From Streptacidiphilus sp041262165 (GTDB lineage: Bacteria; Actinomycetota; Actinomycetes; Streptomycetales; Streptomycetaceae): a stretch of 64,000 bases of DNA. Position numbers and translations under genes: made by a program. Location: contig NZ_JBGCBY010000008.1 in assembly GCF_041262165.1 (NCBI RefSeq), positions 124,001 through 188,000 on the forward strand, given 5' to 3'. The first letter of the stretch is position 1. Each line of letters opens with the position of its first letter. Of the stretch, positions 16,039 through 24,458 are shown piece by piece. The notes under the pieces were generated by a model that was not told the origin of the DNA, made no database searches, and was given only the letters and a program-made list of their open reading frames with translations.

Positions 16039-18588
16039 ATGGCACGCGGCAGGCTACGGATCTATCTGGGGGCCGCCCCAGGGGTGGGGAAGACCTACGC
16101 CATGCTCGGCGAGGCGCACCGGCGGCTCGAACGGGGCACCGACATCGTCGTCGCCTTCGTGGAGCACCACGGCCGCAGCCACACCGAGGAGTTGCTGCAG
16201 GGCCTGGAGGTAGTGCCCCGGCAGCGGCTGGTCCACCGCGGCGCCGAGTTCGAGGAGATGGACGTCGACGCGGTGCTGGCCCGCAAGCCGGCTGTGGCCC
16301 TGGTCGACGAGCTCGCCCACAGCAACATCCCCGGCTCGCGCCACGCCAAGCGCTGGCAGGACATCCAGCTGCTGCTGGACGCCGGCATCGACGTGATCTC
16401 CACGGTGAACATCCAGCACCTGGAGTCGCTGGCGGACGTGGTCGAGGGCATCACCGGAGTGCGGCAGCAGGAGACCGTACCGGACGAGGTGGTCCGGCGG
16501 GCCGAGCAGATCGAGCTGGTCGACATGGCCCCGCAGGCGCTGCGCCGGCGGCTGGCGCACGGCAACGTGTACACGCCGGAGAAGGTCGACGCGGCCCTGT
16601 CCAACTACTTCCGTCCGGGAAACCTGACGGCGCTGCGCGAGCTCGCGCTGCTCTGGACCGCCGACCGGGTCGACGAGTACCTGCAGCGGTACCGGGCCGA
16701 GAACGACATCGACTCCACTTGGCAGGCCCGCGAGCGGATCGTGGTGGGACTGACCGGGGGCCCCGAGGGCCGGACGCTGATCCGGCGCGCCGCGCGGATC
16801 GCCGCCAAGGGCTCCGGCAGCGAGATCCTGGCCGTGTACGTGGCTCGCAGCGACGGCCTCACCGGTGCCTCGCCGCAGGAACTGACGATGCAGCGGGCCC
16901 TGGTCGAGGACCTGGGCGGCAGCTTCCACTCGGTGCTCGGCGACCGGCCGGCCGAGGCCCTGCTGGAGTTCGCGCGCGGCGTCAACGCCACCCAGATCGT
17001 GCTGGGCAGCAGCCGCCGCAAGACCTGGCAGTGGATGCTCGGCCCCGGTGTCGGCGCCACCGTGGCCAGGGAGTCAGGGGACGTGGACGTCCACGTCGTC
17101 ACCCATGAGCACGTCGCCCGGGGCCGGGTCCGGCCGATCCGGCGGATCGCCAGGCTCGGGGTGGCCCGCAGCGTCGCCGGCTGGCTGGTCGGCGTCCTCG
17201 GCCCGCTGCTGCTGACCTGGTTCCTCACCGTCTTCGCCGGGGGGACCAAGACCGGCCACACCGACATGCTGCTCTACCTCGGTCTCACGGTGGGCGCGGC
17301 GCTGCTCGGCGGACTGTTCCCGGCGCTGGCCTCGGCGGCCGTCGGCTCGCTCCTGATCAACTGGTACTTCACCCCGCCGTTGCACACCCTGACCGTCAAC
17401 GACCCGCAGAACATCCTGGCGATCGGGGTGTTCCTGGCGGTGGCGCTGTCGGTCGCCTACGTGGTGGACCTGGCCGCCTCGCGCACGGCGGAGGCGGCGC
17501 GGAGCCGGGCCGAGGCGGAGACCCTGAGCTTCCTCGCGGGCAGCGTGCTGAGCGGTGAGAAGGCGCTCCCCGCGCTGCTGGAACGGGTCCAGGAGACCTT
17601 CCAGATGGAGTCGGTCGCGCTGCTGGAGCGCGGCGAGGACTTCGGCCCGTGGACCTGCGCGGGCTCGGTCGGTCCGCGCCCGGTGAGCCGCCCCGAGGAC
17701 GCCGACGTCGACGTCCCGGTGGGGGAGCGGCTGGCGCTGGCCCTGTCCGGGCGAGTGCTCCCGGCCGCCGACCGGCGGGTGCTGGGCGCGTTCGCCGCGC
17801 AGGCGGCCGTGGTGCTGGAACGGCGCAGGCTCGGCGAGGAGGCGGCCGAGGCACGGCGGATGGCCGAGGGCAACCGGATCCGCACCGCCCTGCTCGCTGC
17901 CGTCTCGCACGACCTGCGGACGCCCCTGGCCGGGATCAAGGCCTCGGTCTCCTCGCTCCGGGCCGAGGACATCCGCTGGAGCGCGGAGGACGAGGCCGAG
18001 CTGCTCGCGGGGATCGAGGAGGGCGCGGACCGGCTCGACCATCTGATCGGGAACCTGCTGGACATGAGCCGGCTGCAGACCGGCGCGGTGGTCCCGCTGG
18101 TACGCGAGTTCGACCTCGACGAGGTGGTGCCGATGGCCCTGCGGGGCGTCGCCGCCGGATCGGTGCGGACCGACATCCGCGAGGACCTGCCCATGGTCTC
18201 CGGCGATCCCGGCCTGCTGGAGCGGGCCCTCGCCAACGTGGTCGAGAACGCCGTGAAGTACCAGGGCGCCGGGCAGGTCCTGGTGTCGGGCAGCGTGCTG
18301 CACCTTCCCGACGCAGACGACCGTCTGGAGGTGCGGGTCGCCGACCACGGCCCCGGCATCCCCGACGAGGCCAAGGGGAAGGTCTTCGAGCCCTTCCAGC
18401 GTTACGGTGACGCGCCGCGCGGCACCGGAGTGGGCCTCGGCCTGGCCGTGGCCAGGGGCTTCGTCGAGGCCATGGGCGGCAGCCTCGCCGCCGAGGACAC
18501 CCCCGGCGGCGGCCTCACCATGGTGTTCACCCTTCGAACAGTCCTGCAGTCCGAACTGATCCAGACACTGAAAGGCGGCCCGGAATGA
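16039..18588 (+). CDS. kdpD: KdpD-type osmosensitive potassium sensor histidine kinase
   Basis: A large sensor kinase of about 849 aa with the full KdpD order: N-terminal KdpD domain with Walker A GAAPGVGKT (11-19) and DELAHSNIPG, a universal-stress-protein domain (about 230-360), four close-packed transmembrane helices (about 380-485), a GAF region, HisKA with His624 in SHDLRTPLAGIK, and a HATPase domain. It senses potassium limitation and phosphorylates KdpE. ATG 16039 gives the normal KdpD start (RGRLRIYLG); an upstream ATG at 15955 adds unlikely residues. kdpFABC is not in the window. The stop overlaps the kdpE ATG. Confidence 0.92.
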   Translation: MARGRLRIYLGAAPGVGKTYAMLGEAHRRLERGTDIVVAFVEHHGRSHTEELLQGLEVVPRQRLVHRGAEFEEMDVDAVLARKPAVALVDELAHSNIPGSRHAKRWQDIQLLLDAGIDVISTVNIQHLESLADVVEGITGVRQQETVPDEVVRRAEQIELVDMAPQALRRRLAHGNVYTPEKVDAALSNYFRPGNLTALRELALLWTADRVDEYLQRYRAENDIDSTWQARERIVVGLTGGPEGRTLIRRAARIAAKGSGSEILAVYVARSDGLTGASPQELTMQRALVEDLGGSFHSVLGDRPAEALLEFARGVNATQIVLGSSRRKTWQWMLGPGVGATVARESGDVDVHVVTHEHVARGRVRPIRRIARLGVARSVAGWLVGVLGPLLLTWFLTVFAGGTKTGHTDMLLYLGLTVGAALLGGLFPALASAAVGSLLINWYFTPPLHTLTVNDPQNILAIGVFLAVALSVAYVVDLAASRTAEAARSRAEAETLSFLAGSVLSGEKALPALLERVQETFQMESVALLERGEDFGPWTCAGSVGPRPVSRPEDADVDVPVGERLALALSGRVLPAADRRVLGAFAAQAAVVLERRRLGEEAAEARRMAEGNRIRTALLAAVSHDLRTPLAGIKASVSSLRAEDIRWSAEDEAELLAGIEEGADRLDHLIGNLLDMSRLQTGAVVPLVREFDLDEVVPMALRGVAAGSVRTDIREDLPMVSGDPGLLERALANVVENAVKYQGAGQVLVSGSVLHLPDADDRLEVRVADHGPGIPDEAKGKVFEPFQRYGDAPRGTGVGLGLAVARGFVEAMGGSLAAEDTPGGGLTMVFTLRTVLQSELIQTLKGGPE

Positions 18589-19277
18589 CAGGTTCGACCA
18601 GGGTCCTGGTGGTCGACGACGAGCCGCAGATCGTCCGCGCCCTGGTGATCAACCTGCGGGCGCGCGGGTACGAGGTCGACGCCGCGCACGACGGCGCGTC
18701 CGCACTCGAACTCGCGGCGGCCCGGCACCCCGACGTCGTGCTGCTCGACCTGGGCCTGCCCGACATGGACGGCACCGAGGTGATCCGCGGCCTGCGCGGC
18801 TGGACCAAGATCCCGGTGATCGTGCTCTCCGCACGGCACGCCTCGGACGAGAAGGTCGAGGCCCTGGACGCGGGCGCGGACGACTACGTGACCAAGCCCT
18901 TCGGCATGGACGAGCTGCTGGCACGGCTCCGGGCAGCGGTGCGCCGGGCGGCGCCGGTCGGCACCGAGCCCGACGAGGCCGTCGTCACCACCGACTCGTT
19001 CAGCGTCGACCTGGTCGCCAAGCGGGTCCAGCGCGAGGGCGCCGACGTCCGGCTCACCCCGACCGAGTGGCACCTGCTGGAGGTCCTGGTCCGCAACTCC
19101 GGACGGCTCGTCAGCCAGAAGCAGCTGCTCCAGGAGGTGTGGGGCCCGGCGTACGGCACCGAGACCAACTACCTCCGGGTCTACATGGCGCAGCTGCGCC
19201 GCAAACTCGAGGACGATCCGGCTCACCCGCGGCACTTCATCACCGAGCCGGGCATGGGCTACCGCTTCGAAGAGTGA
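18585..19277 (+). CDS. kdpE: KdpE-type response regulator
   Basis: A 230-aa OmpR-class regulator: receiver domain with Asp11-Asp12, phospho-acceptor Asp55 in VVLLDLGLPD and the KPFG lysine, then a winged helix ending in EPGMGYRF. It is coupled to kdpD by ATGA (18585-18588), as usual for KdpDE. The canonical target is kdpFABC; since that operon is not nearby, other targets in this potassium-related block (TrkA pair, KimA-like importer) are a possibility but unproven. Confidence 0.92.
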   Translation: MTGSTRVLVVDDEPQIVRALVINLRARGYEVDAAHDGASALELAAARHPDVVLLDLGLPDMDGTEVIRGLRGWTKIPVIVLSARHASDEKVEALDAGADDYVTKPFGMDELLARLRAAVRRAAPVGTEPDEAVVTTDSFSVDLVAKRVQREGADVRLTPTEWHLLEVLVRNSGRLVSQKQLLQEVWGPAYGTETNYLRVYMAQLRRKLEDDPAHPRHFITEPGMGYRFEE

Positions 19278-19323
19278 TTTCGCGCAGTGATCGGGCGGGC
19301 CGGAGAACGGTACCCTTCGGTTC

Positions 19324-19722
19324 ATGAGTGGTGACATTCGCAGTGACCGGCCGCAGGGGCGGCTGCGCCGCATGTTCAGCCGCCTCGCGGCGAGCAGCGA
19401 GGAGCTCCAGGCGGAGGAGCTCCGCCAGCACGCAGAGGAGGCGGGCTGCACGCCCATCGCCGCCTGCCAGGACCGTCAGCAGGTCACGGTGACCGGCACG
19501 TTGCGCGCCGTGACGCTGCGCCCGCGGGCCGGCGTCCCGGCTCTGGAGGCGGAGCTCTTCGACGGCACCGACGCCCTGGACGTGGTGTGGCTCGGCCGCC
19601 GTTCCATCGCCGGGATCGAGCCGGGCCGCCGCCTGGTCGCCCACGGCCGGATCAGCCACGCGCGGGGCCGCCGGGTGCTCTTCAACCCCCGGTACGAGCT
19701 GCGCCCCGTCGGATCGGAGTAG
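19324..19722 (+). CDS. OB-fold nucleic acid-binding-domain protein
   Basis: A 132-aa protein with an OB-fold strand pattern (about residues 45-130: DRQQVTVTGTLRAVTLRP, ALEAELFDGTDALDVVWLGRRSIAGIEPGRRLVAHGRIS, GRRVLFNPRYEL) similar to the anticodon-binding-type OB folds of aminoacyl-tRNA synthetases and RecG. The first 45 residues are a basic helix. Conserved in streptomycetes with the DUF3159 gene that starts 5 nt later; function unknown. ATG 19324 lies 46 bp after kdpE. Confidence 0.83.
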   Translation: MSGDIRSDRPQGRLRRMFSRLAASSEELQAEELRQHAEEAGCTPIAACQDRQQVTVTGTLRAVTLRPRAGVPALEAELFDGTDALDVVWLGRRSIAGIEPGRRLVAHGRISHARGRRVLFNPRYELRPVGSE

Positions 19723-19727
19723 CCGGA

Positions 19728-20519
19728 GTGACCCCCAGCCACAAGCGCGCCGCAGGGCCCGCCGCTGCCGCAGGACCCGCCGCTGCCACGGGAACTGGCG
19801 CAGGCCAGGCGACAGCGGTCGACACCTCGCTGATCGACGCCTTCGGCGGTGTCCGCGGCATGGTCGACATGACCGTGCCCGGATTCGTCTTCGTGCTGCT
19901 CTACACGATCACCCAGCAGCTTGGTCTCTCCGCCTGGTCCGCCGTCGGTTCCACGGTGCTGCTGGCGCTGGTCCGGGTGGTGCGCAAGGAGACCCTGAAG
20001 CACGCCTTCGGCGGGGTGCTCGGCGTGGCCATCGGCGCGTTCATCGCGATGAAGTCGGGCAACGCCGCGAACTTCTACCTGCCGTCCATGATCTACGGCC
20101 TGCTGCTCGGCGTGGTCTACCTGGTGTCGGTGCTGGTGCGCTGGCCGCTGGTGGGCGTCATGCTCGGCCCGATCCTGGGCGAGAACATGACCTGGCGTAC
20201 CCGGAACCCGGGCCGGCTGGCCGCCTACACCAAGGCCACCTGGGTCTGGGTGGCGCTGTTCGCGCTGCGGGCGGCGATCCTCTTCCCGCTGTACTGGGCG
20301 AACGACGTCACCTGGCTGGGCGTCGCCAAGATCGGTCTCGGCGTACCGCCGTGGCTGGTCGCGATCTACCTGTCCTGGTTGATCCTCTCCAAGGCCCCGC
20401 CGCCGATCAAGGTGGCGCAGGAGGAGGGTGCCGTCAAGGCCACCGAGGACGATCTGTTCTCGGGGACCGTCGACGACGCGCTGCGCGAGCAGCCGCTCGC
20501 CGACCCGGAACGGCGCTAG
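19728..20519 (+). CDS. DUF3159 membrane protein
   Basis: A 263-aa integral membrane protein with about six hydrophobic segments from residue 45 to 235. The conserved opening LIDAFGGVRGMVDMTVPGFVFVLLYTIT and RKETLKHAFGGVLGVAIGAFIA identify DUF3159. The N-terminal tail is a Gly-Pro-Ala repeat coded by a 15-bp direct repeat. GTG 19728 follows CGGAG and starts 5 nt after the OB-fold gene, so the two are likely co-translated. Role unknown; linkage to TrkA genes is conserved in actinobacteria as far as I recall. A perfect hairpin follows. Confidence 0.87.
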   Translation: MTPSHKRAAGPAAAAGPAAATGTGAGQATAVDTSLIDAFGGVRGMVDMTVPGFVFVLLYTITQQLGLSAWSAVGSTVLLALVRVVRKETLKHAFGGVLGVAIGAFIAMKSGNAANFYLPSMIYGLLLGVVYLVSVLVRWPLVGVMLGPILGENMTWRTRNPGRLAAYTKATWVWVALFALRAAILFPLYWANDVTWLGVAKIGLGVPPWLVAIYLSWLILSKAPPPIKVAQEEGAVKATEDDLFSGTVDDALREQPLADPERR

Positions 20520-20544
20520 CGCCGCCCGCGTGGACATTCGCGCA

Positions 20545-20588
20545 TACGTGTGGGGCCGGTGACCATCAGGTCACCGGCCCCACACGTA
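20545..20588. terminator. Bidirectional terminator between DUF3159 and trkA genes
   Basis: A perfect 20-bp stem (20545-20564 with 20569-20588) with an ATCA loop lies between the convergent DUF3159 and TrkA genes. Confidence 0.85.
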
Positions 20589-20613
20589 GGTACGTGGCTG
20601 TTGTACCCGTCCG

Positions 20614-21276
20614 TCAGCCGTCGCTGGCGAGCAGCTGCTCCAGCTCGGCCTCGCGCTCCGCGGTGGCGACGAAGAGCAGCTCGTCGCCGCCCTCCAGGGT
20701 GTCGCTGCCGCTGGGCACCAGCACCCGGCCCTCGCGGATGATCGTCACCAGCGCGGTGTCCTCGGGCCACTGGACGTCGCCGACGCGGGTGCCGACCGAC
20801 GAGGCGTCGGCGGACAGCGTCATCTCGACCAGGTTGGCGTCGCCCTGGCTGAAGCGCATCAGCCGGACCAGGTCGCCGACACTCACAGCTTCCTCGACCA
20901 GCGCCGACATCAGGCGCGGCGTGGACACGGCCACGTCCACCCCCCACGCCTCGTTGAACAGCCACTCGTTCCTGGGGTTGTTCACCCGGGCGACGACGCG
21001 CGGCACGCCGTACTCCGTCTTCGCCAGCAGCGACACGACCAGGTTGACCTTGTCGTCCCCGGTCGCGGCGATGACGACGTTGCAGCGCTGCAGCGCCGCC
21101 TCGTCGAGCGCGGTGATCTCGCAGGCGTCCGCGAGCAGCCACTCGGCCTGCGGCACCCGCTCCACCGAGATGGACTTGGGGTTCTTGTCCACGAGGAGGA
21201 CCTCGTGGCCGTTCTCCAGCAGCTCGCCCGCGATGGAACGTCCCACCGCACCGGCCCCGGCAATGGCTACCCGCAT
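20614..21276 (-). CDS. trkA: TrkA/RCK potassium uptake regulatory protein (second of a pair)
   Basis: A 220-aa RCK protein: TrkA_N NAD-binding Rossmann domain starting MRVAIAGAGAVGRSIA (GxGxxG) with the acidic Asp at the end of strand 2 (LLVDKN), then a TrkA_C (RCK_C) domain from about residue 135 (SVGTRVGDVQWPEDTALVTIIREGRVLVPSGSDTLEGGDELL). Such subunits gate a membrane potassium transporter in response to NAD(H)/ATP, and RCK_C domains can bind c-di-AMP. The start overlaps the stop of the first TrkA gene by one base (TGATG). Confidence 0.9.
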   Translation of the reverse strand: MRVAIAGAGAVGRSIAGELLENGHEVLLVDKNPKSISVERVPQAEWLLADACEITALDEAALQRCNVVIAATGDDKVNLVVSLLAKTEYGVPRVVARVNNPRNEWLFNEAWGVDVAVSTPRLMSALVEEAVSVGDLVRLMRFSQGDANLVEMTLSADASSVGTRVGDVQWPEDTALVTIIREGRVLVPSGSDTLEGGDELLFVATAEREAELEQLLASDG

Positions 21277-21938
21277 CAGTGCTCCTCCGGGCCCTTCGCG
21301 AACACGGCCTCGACGGCCTCGAGATCGGTGCTGCGCATCATCATGTGCACCAGGTCGCCCTCCTGCAGCACCGTCTCCGACGTGGGCAGGGTGCCCACAC
21401 CCAGTCGGGTGATGAAGGCGACGCGCACGTCCGCGGCCATCTCCAGCTTGGACAGGCGCTGGCCGATCCAGCCGTGGGAGACCGGGACCTCGGCGAGCTG
21501 TACCGCCCCGCTCGGGTCCTGCCAGTGCGGCTCGGCACCGCTCGGCAGCAGCCGGCGCAGCATCTGGTCGGCGGTCCAGCGGACCGTGGCGACGGTGGGG
21601 ATGCCCAGGCGCTGGTACACCTCCGCGCGACGCGGGTCGTAGATCCGGGCCGCGACGTTCTCGACGCCGAAGTTCTCCCGGGCCACCCGCGCGGCGATGA
21701 TGTTGGAGTTGTCCCCGCTGCTCACCGCTGCGAAGGCTCCGGCTTCTTCGATACCGGCTTCGCGGAGCGTGTCCTGGTCGAAGCCGACCCCGGTCACCCG
21801 CTGGCCGGCGAAGCCCGAACCGAGACGGCGGAACGCCGTGGGGTCCTGGTCGACGACTGCGACCGAGTGCCCCTGCTTCTCGAGGGTGCGCGCGAGAGCA
21901 GAGCCCACGCGACCGCAACCCATGATGACGATGTGCAC
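21276..21938 (-). CDS. trkA: TrkA/RCK potassium uptake regulatory protein (first of a pair)
   Basis: A 220-aa RCK protein with the same layout as its neighbour: MHIVIMGCGRVGSALA Rossmann motif with Asp in VAVVDQDP, then an RCK_C domain. GTG 21938 with AAGGA upstream gives the canonical TrkA start; the open frame continues upstream without family similarity. The pair probably forms a hetero-octameric gating ring. No TrkH/TrkG channel subunit is seen in the window; the nearest membrane partner candidate is the divergent KimA-like importer. Confidence 0.9.
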   Translation of the reverse strand: MHIVIMGCGRVGSALARTLEKQGHSVAVVDQDPTAFRRLGSGFAGQRVTGVGFDQDTLREAGIEEAGAFAAVSSGDNSNIIAARVARENFGVENVAARIYDPRRAEVYQRLGIPTVATVRWTADQMLRRLLPSGAEPHWQDPSGAVQLAEVPVSHGWIGQRLSKLEMAADVRVAFITRLGVGTLPTSETVLQEGDLVHMMMRSTDLEAVEAVFAKGPEEH

Positions 21939-22358
21939 GCCCGTCCTTCCGGTGTGATGTCCCGGTCGATCTTGGCACCGTCTTATCGGGTGCCCGCACC
22001 AGGGTCGCACCCCGGCGCGTGAATGACACAACCGCCGTACCCCGGCAAACGGGGTCGCTACACCCCGGGTTCCCCTCGGACCTGGCAGGACGGTCGTTCG
22101 GGGCGCTCGGGGGGCGAGCGAAGTCACATGGCGCCGAGATCAATCCGCAACGCATCGGAGACCGATCGGAGTCGATCGGCAGCCGAAGAGGGGTAGCCGC
22201 CAGTGGAATCGCAGGCGTTTTCGCACGTCAGGCTATGAATCGGTGGATTTGCTCGCTGATGATCGTCGGCTGAGCTGCCTGCGCAGGGCGCCCCGCCCGG
22301 CCCGATTTCCGGGAGGGGCGTTAAGAACGCGTCAACAAGAGGCTCTACCATCCTCAGC
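21939..22358. other. 420-bp divergent intergenic region between trkA pair and KimA-like gene
   Basis: No gene is apparent. It contains a perfect inverted repeat CCGATCG-N4-CGATCGG (22162-22179) and a weak 6-bp hairpin near 22035-22055. I searched for the conserved blocks of the c-di-AMP (ydaO-type) riboswitch that controls kimA in Bacillus and did not find them. Confidence 0.55.
22162..22179. promoter_or_regulatory. Inverted repeat in the trkA/kimA-like divergent region
   Basis: Perfect 7-bp arms around a 4-bp spacer (CCGATCG GAGT CGATCGG), about 180 bp upstream of the permease start and 225 bp upstream of trkA. It could be an operator; the regulator is unknown. Confidence 0.35.
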
Positions 22359-24446
22359 GTGTCCAAACTCACCGACGTTCCAAAACGGATCCTGATCGGC
22401 CGCGCCCTGCAGAGCGACAAGCTCGGTGAGACGCTGCTGCCGAAGCGGATCGCGCTGCCGGTCTTCGCATCCGACGCGCTCTCCTCCGTTGCGTACGCAC
22501 CCGAGCAGATCTTCCTGGCTCTGGCCGTCGCCGGAATCACCACCATCCACTTCTCCTGGTGGGTCGGCGGGGTGGTGGCCCTGGTGATGCTGGTCGTCGT
22601 CGCCTCCTACCGGCAGAACGTGCATGCGTACCCCAGCGGCGGCGGTGACTACGAGGTCGCCACGGTGAACCTCGGGAACAACGCGGGGCTCACCGTGGCG
22701 GCGGCGCTGATGGTGGACTACGTCCTCACCGTCGCGGTCTCCACCACCTCGGGCGTCGCCAACGTCGTCTCCGCGCTGCCGTCCCTGCACGGCCACGAGG
22801 TCGCCATCTCGGTGACCCTGGTGGTCGTGCTGATGGGGATGAACCTGCGCGGGGTGCGTGAGTCGGGTACGGCCTTCGCCGTCCCGACCTACGGATTCAT
22901 GATCGGCATCCTGGGTCTGATGGCGTACGCGGCCGTGCGGCACTTCGGCTTCGGCAGCCAGATGCACGCCGCGAGCTACCACTTCAACCTGGTGCCGGAG
23001 GCTGGACACACCGATCTGACCGGACTGGCCCTGGTGTTCCTGCTGCTCAAGACCTTCTCGTCCGGTTGCGCCGCGCTCACCGGCGTCGAGGCGATCAGCA
23101 ACGGCGTCCCGGCCTTCCAGAAGCCCAAGAGCAAGAACGCCGCCACGACGCTGCTGATGATGGCGGTCATCGCGGTGGTCATGCTGATGGGCATCGTGTG
23201 GATGGGCAACCTGGTCGGCCTGAAGATGTCGGAGAACACCAGCCAGCTGATCGGCGCGCCCGCCGACTACCACCAGAAGACCGCGCTGGCACAGATCAGC
23301 GAGGCCGTGTTCAGCAACTTCACGCCCGGCTTCTACTTCATCGCCGCCGTCACCGGGCTGATCCTGGTACTGGCCGCCAACACGGCCTTCAACGGCTTCC
23401 CGGTGCTCGGCTCGATCCTCGCCCAGGACCGCTACCTGCCGCGCCAGTTGCACACCCGCGGCGACCGCCTCGCGTTCTCCAACGGCATCATCATGCTGGC
23501 GGCCGTGGCCGTGGTCTTCATCATCGGCTACGGCGCCGATCCCAACCGGCTGATCCAGCTCTACATCATCGGCGTCTTCGTCTCCTTCAACATGAGCCAG
23601 ACCGGCATGATCCGGCACTGGACCCGGCTGCTGAAGACCGAGACCGACCCGGCGGTGCGGCGCCGGATGATGCGCAGCCGGGTGATCAACACCATCGGGC
23701 TGTCCTGCACCGCCTGTGTCCTCGTCGTCGTGCTCGGCACCAAGTTCATGTCCGGGGCATGGATGTCCTGCCTGCTGATGGTCGTGTTCTTCGTGATGAT
23801 GAAGGCCATCCGGCGCCACTACGACCGGGTCTCCGCCGAGCTCGTCGCCGCCGAGGAGCGCCCCGACGAGGAGGTGCTGCCGTCCCGGGTGCACTCCGTC
23901 GTCCTGGTGTCCAAGCTGCACAAGCCGACGCTGCGGGCGCTGGCGTACGCGAAGCTCGCCCGCTCCGCGCACACCTCGACGCTGGAGGCGCTGACCGTCA
24001 ACGTCGACCCGGCGGACACCCAGGCGCTCAAGGAGGACTGGGAGCGGCGCGGGATCGAGATCCCGCTGAAGGTGCTGGACTCGCCGTACCGCGAGGTCAC
24101 CCGCCCGGTCGTGGACTACGTCCGCAAGCTGCGCAAGGACAGCCCGCGCGCCGTGGTCACCGTCTACATCCCCGAGTACGTCGTCGGCCACTGGTACGAG
24201 CACCTGCTGCACAACCAGAGCGCGCTGCGGCTCAAGGGTCGGCTGCTCTTCACACCCGGAGTCATGGTGACCTCGGTACCCTGGCAGCTGGAATCCTCCG
24301 AGCGACGCCGCAAGCCGGTGGAGTGGAACGCCCCAGGGCAGATCCGCCGAGGTGACCTGAACCGGGTGCAGCAGCGCACCCCCGACAAGGCAGCCGCCAA
24401 CGGGGCGGACGCCGGCGACGGCAGCACCGTGAAGCACGAGAACTAA
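22359..24446 (+). CDS. KimA-like APC/KUP-superfamily potassium importer
   Basis: A 695-aa membrane protein with about 12 transmembrane helices and a cytoplasmic C-terminal domain of about 200 residues. The sequence tracks Bacillus KimA closely by eye: KRILIGRALQS, SSDALSSVAYAPEQI-like start (here FASDALSSVAYAPEQI), YPSGGGDY, MNLRGVRESG, FSSGCAALTGVEAISNGVPAF, LAANTAFNGFP, and in the tail SPYREVTRPVVDYV and HNQSALRLKGRLL. KimA is a proton-coupled potassium importer inhibited by c-di-AMP. Generic annotation would be 'APC amino acid permease'; I prefer potassium because of these matches and the divergent trkA pair. GTG 22359 has no clear ribosome binding site. Confidence 0.8.
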   Translation: MSKLTDVPKRILIGRALQSDKLGETLLPKRIALPVFASDALSSVAYAPEQIFLALAVAGITTIHFSWWVGGVVALVMLVVVASYRQNVHAYPSGGGDYEVATVNLGNNAGLTVAAALMVDYVLTVAVSTTSGVANVVSALPSLHGHEVAISVTLVVVLMGMNLRGVRESGTAFAVPTYGFMIGILGLMAYAAVRHFGFGSQMHAASYHFNLVPEAGHTDLTGLALVFLLLKTFSSGCAALTGVEAISNGVPAFQKPKSKNAATTLLMMAVIAVVMLMGIVWMGNLVGLKMSENTSQLIGAPADYHQKTALAQISEAVFSNFTPGFYFIAAVTGLILVLAANTAFNGFPVLGSILAQDRYLPRQLHTRGDRLAFSNGIIMLAAVAVVFIIGYGADPNRLIQLYIIGVFVSFNMSQTGMIRHWTRLLKTETDPAVRRRMMRSRVINTIGLSCTACVLVVVLGTKFMSGAWMSCLLMVVFFVMMKAIRRHYDRVSAELVAAEERPDEEVLPSRVHSVVLVSKLHKPTLRALAYAKLARSAHTSTLEALTVNVDPADTQALKEDWERRGIEIPLKVLDSPYREVTRPVVDYVRKLRKDSPRAVVTVYIPEYVVGHWYEHLLHNQSALRLKGRLLFTPGVMVTSVPWQLESSERRRKPVEWNAPGQIRRGDLNRVQQRTPDKAAANGADAGDGSTVKHEN

Positions 24447-24458
24447 GGACAGCAACGC

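Noticed and set aside
21939..22358. c-di-AMP (ydaO-type) riboswitch before the KimA-like gene
   Set aside because: Expected from Bacillus kimA, and a GGGGTAGCC-like string is present near 22190, but the conserved GGGGGA/GGGGTGAA and CCGTCAGCTAACC blocks are missing.
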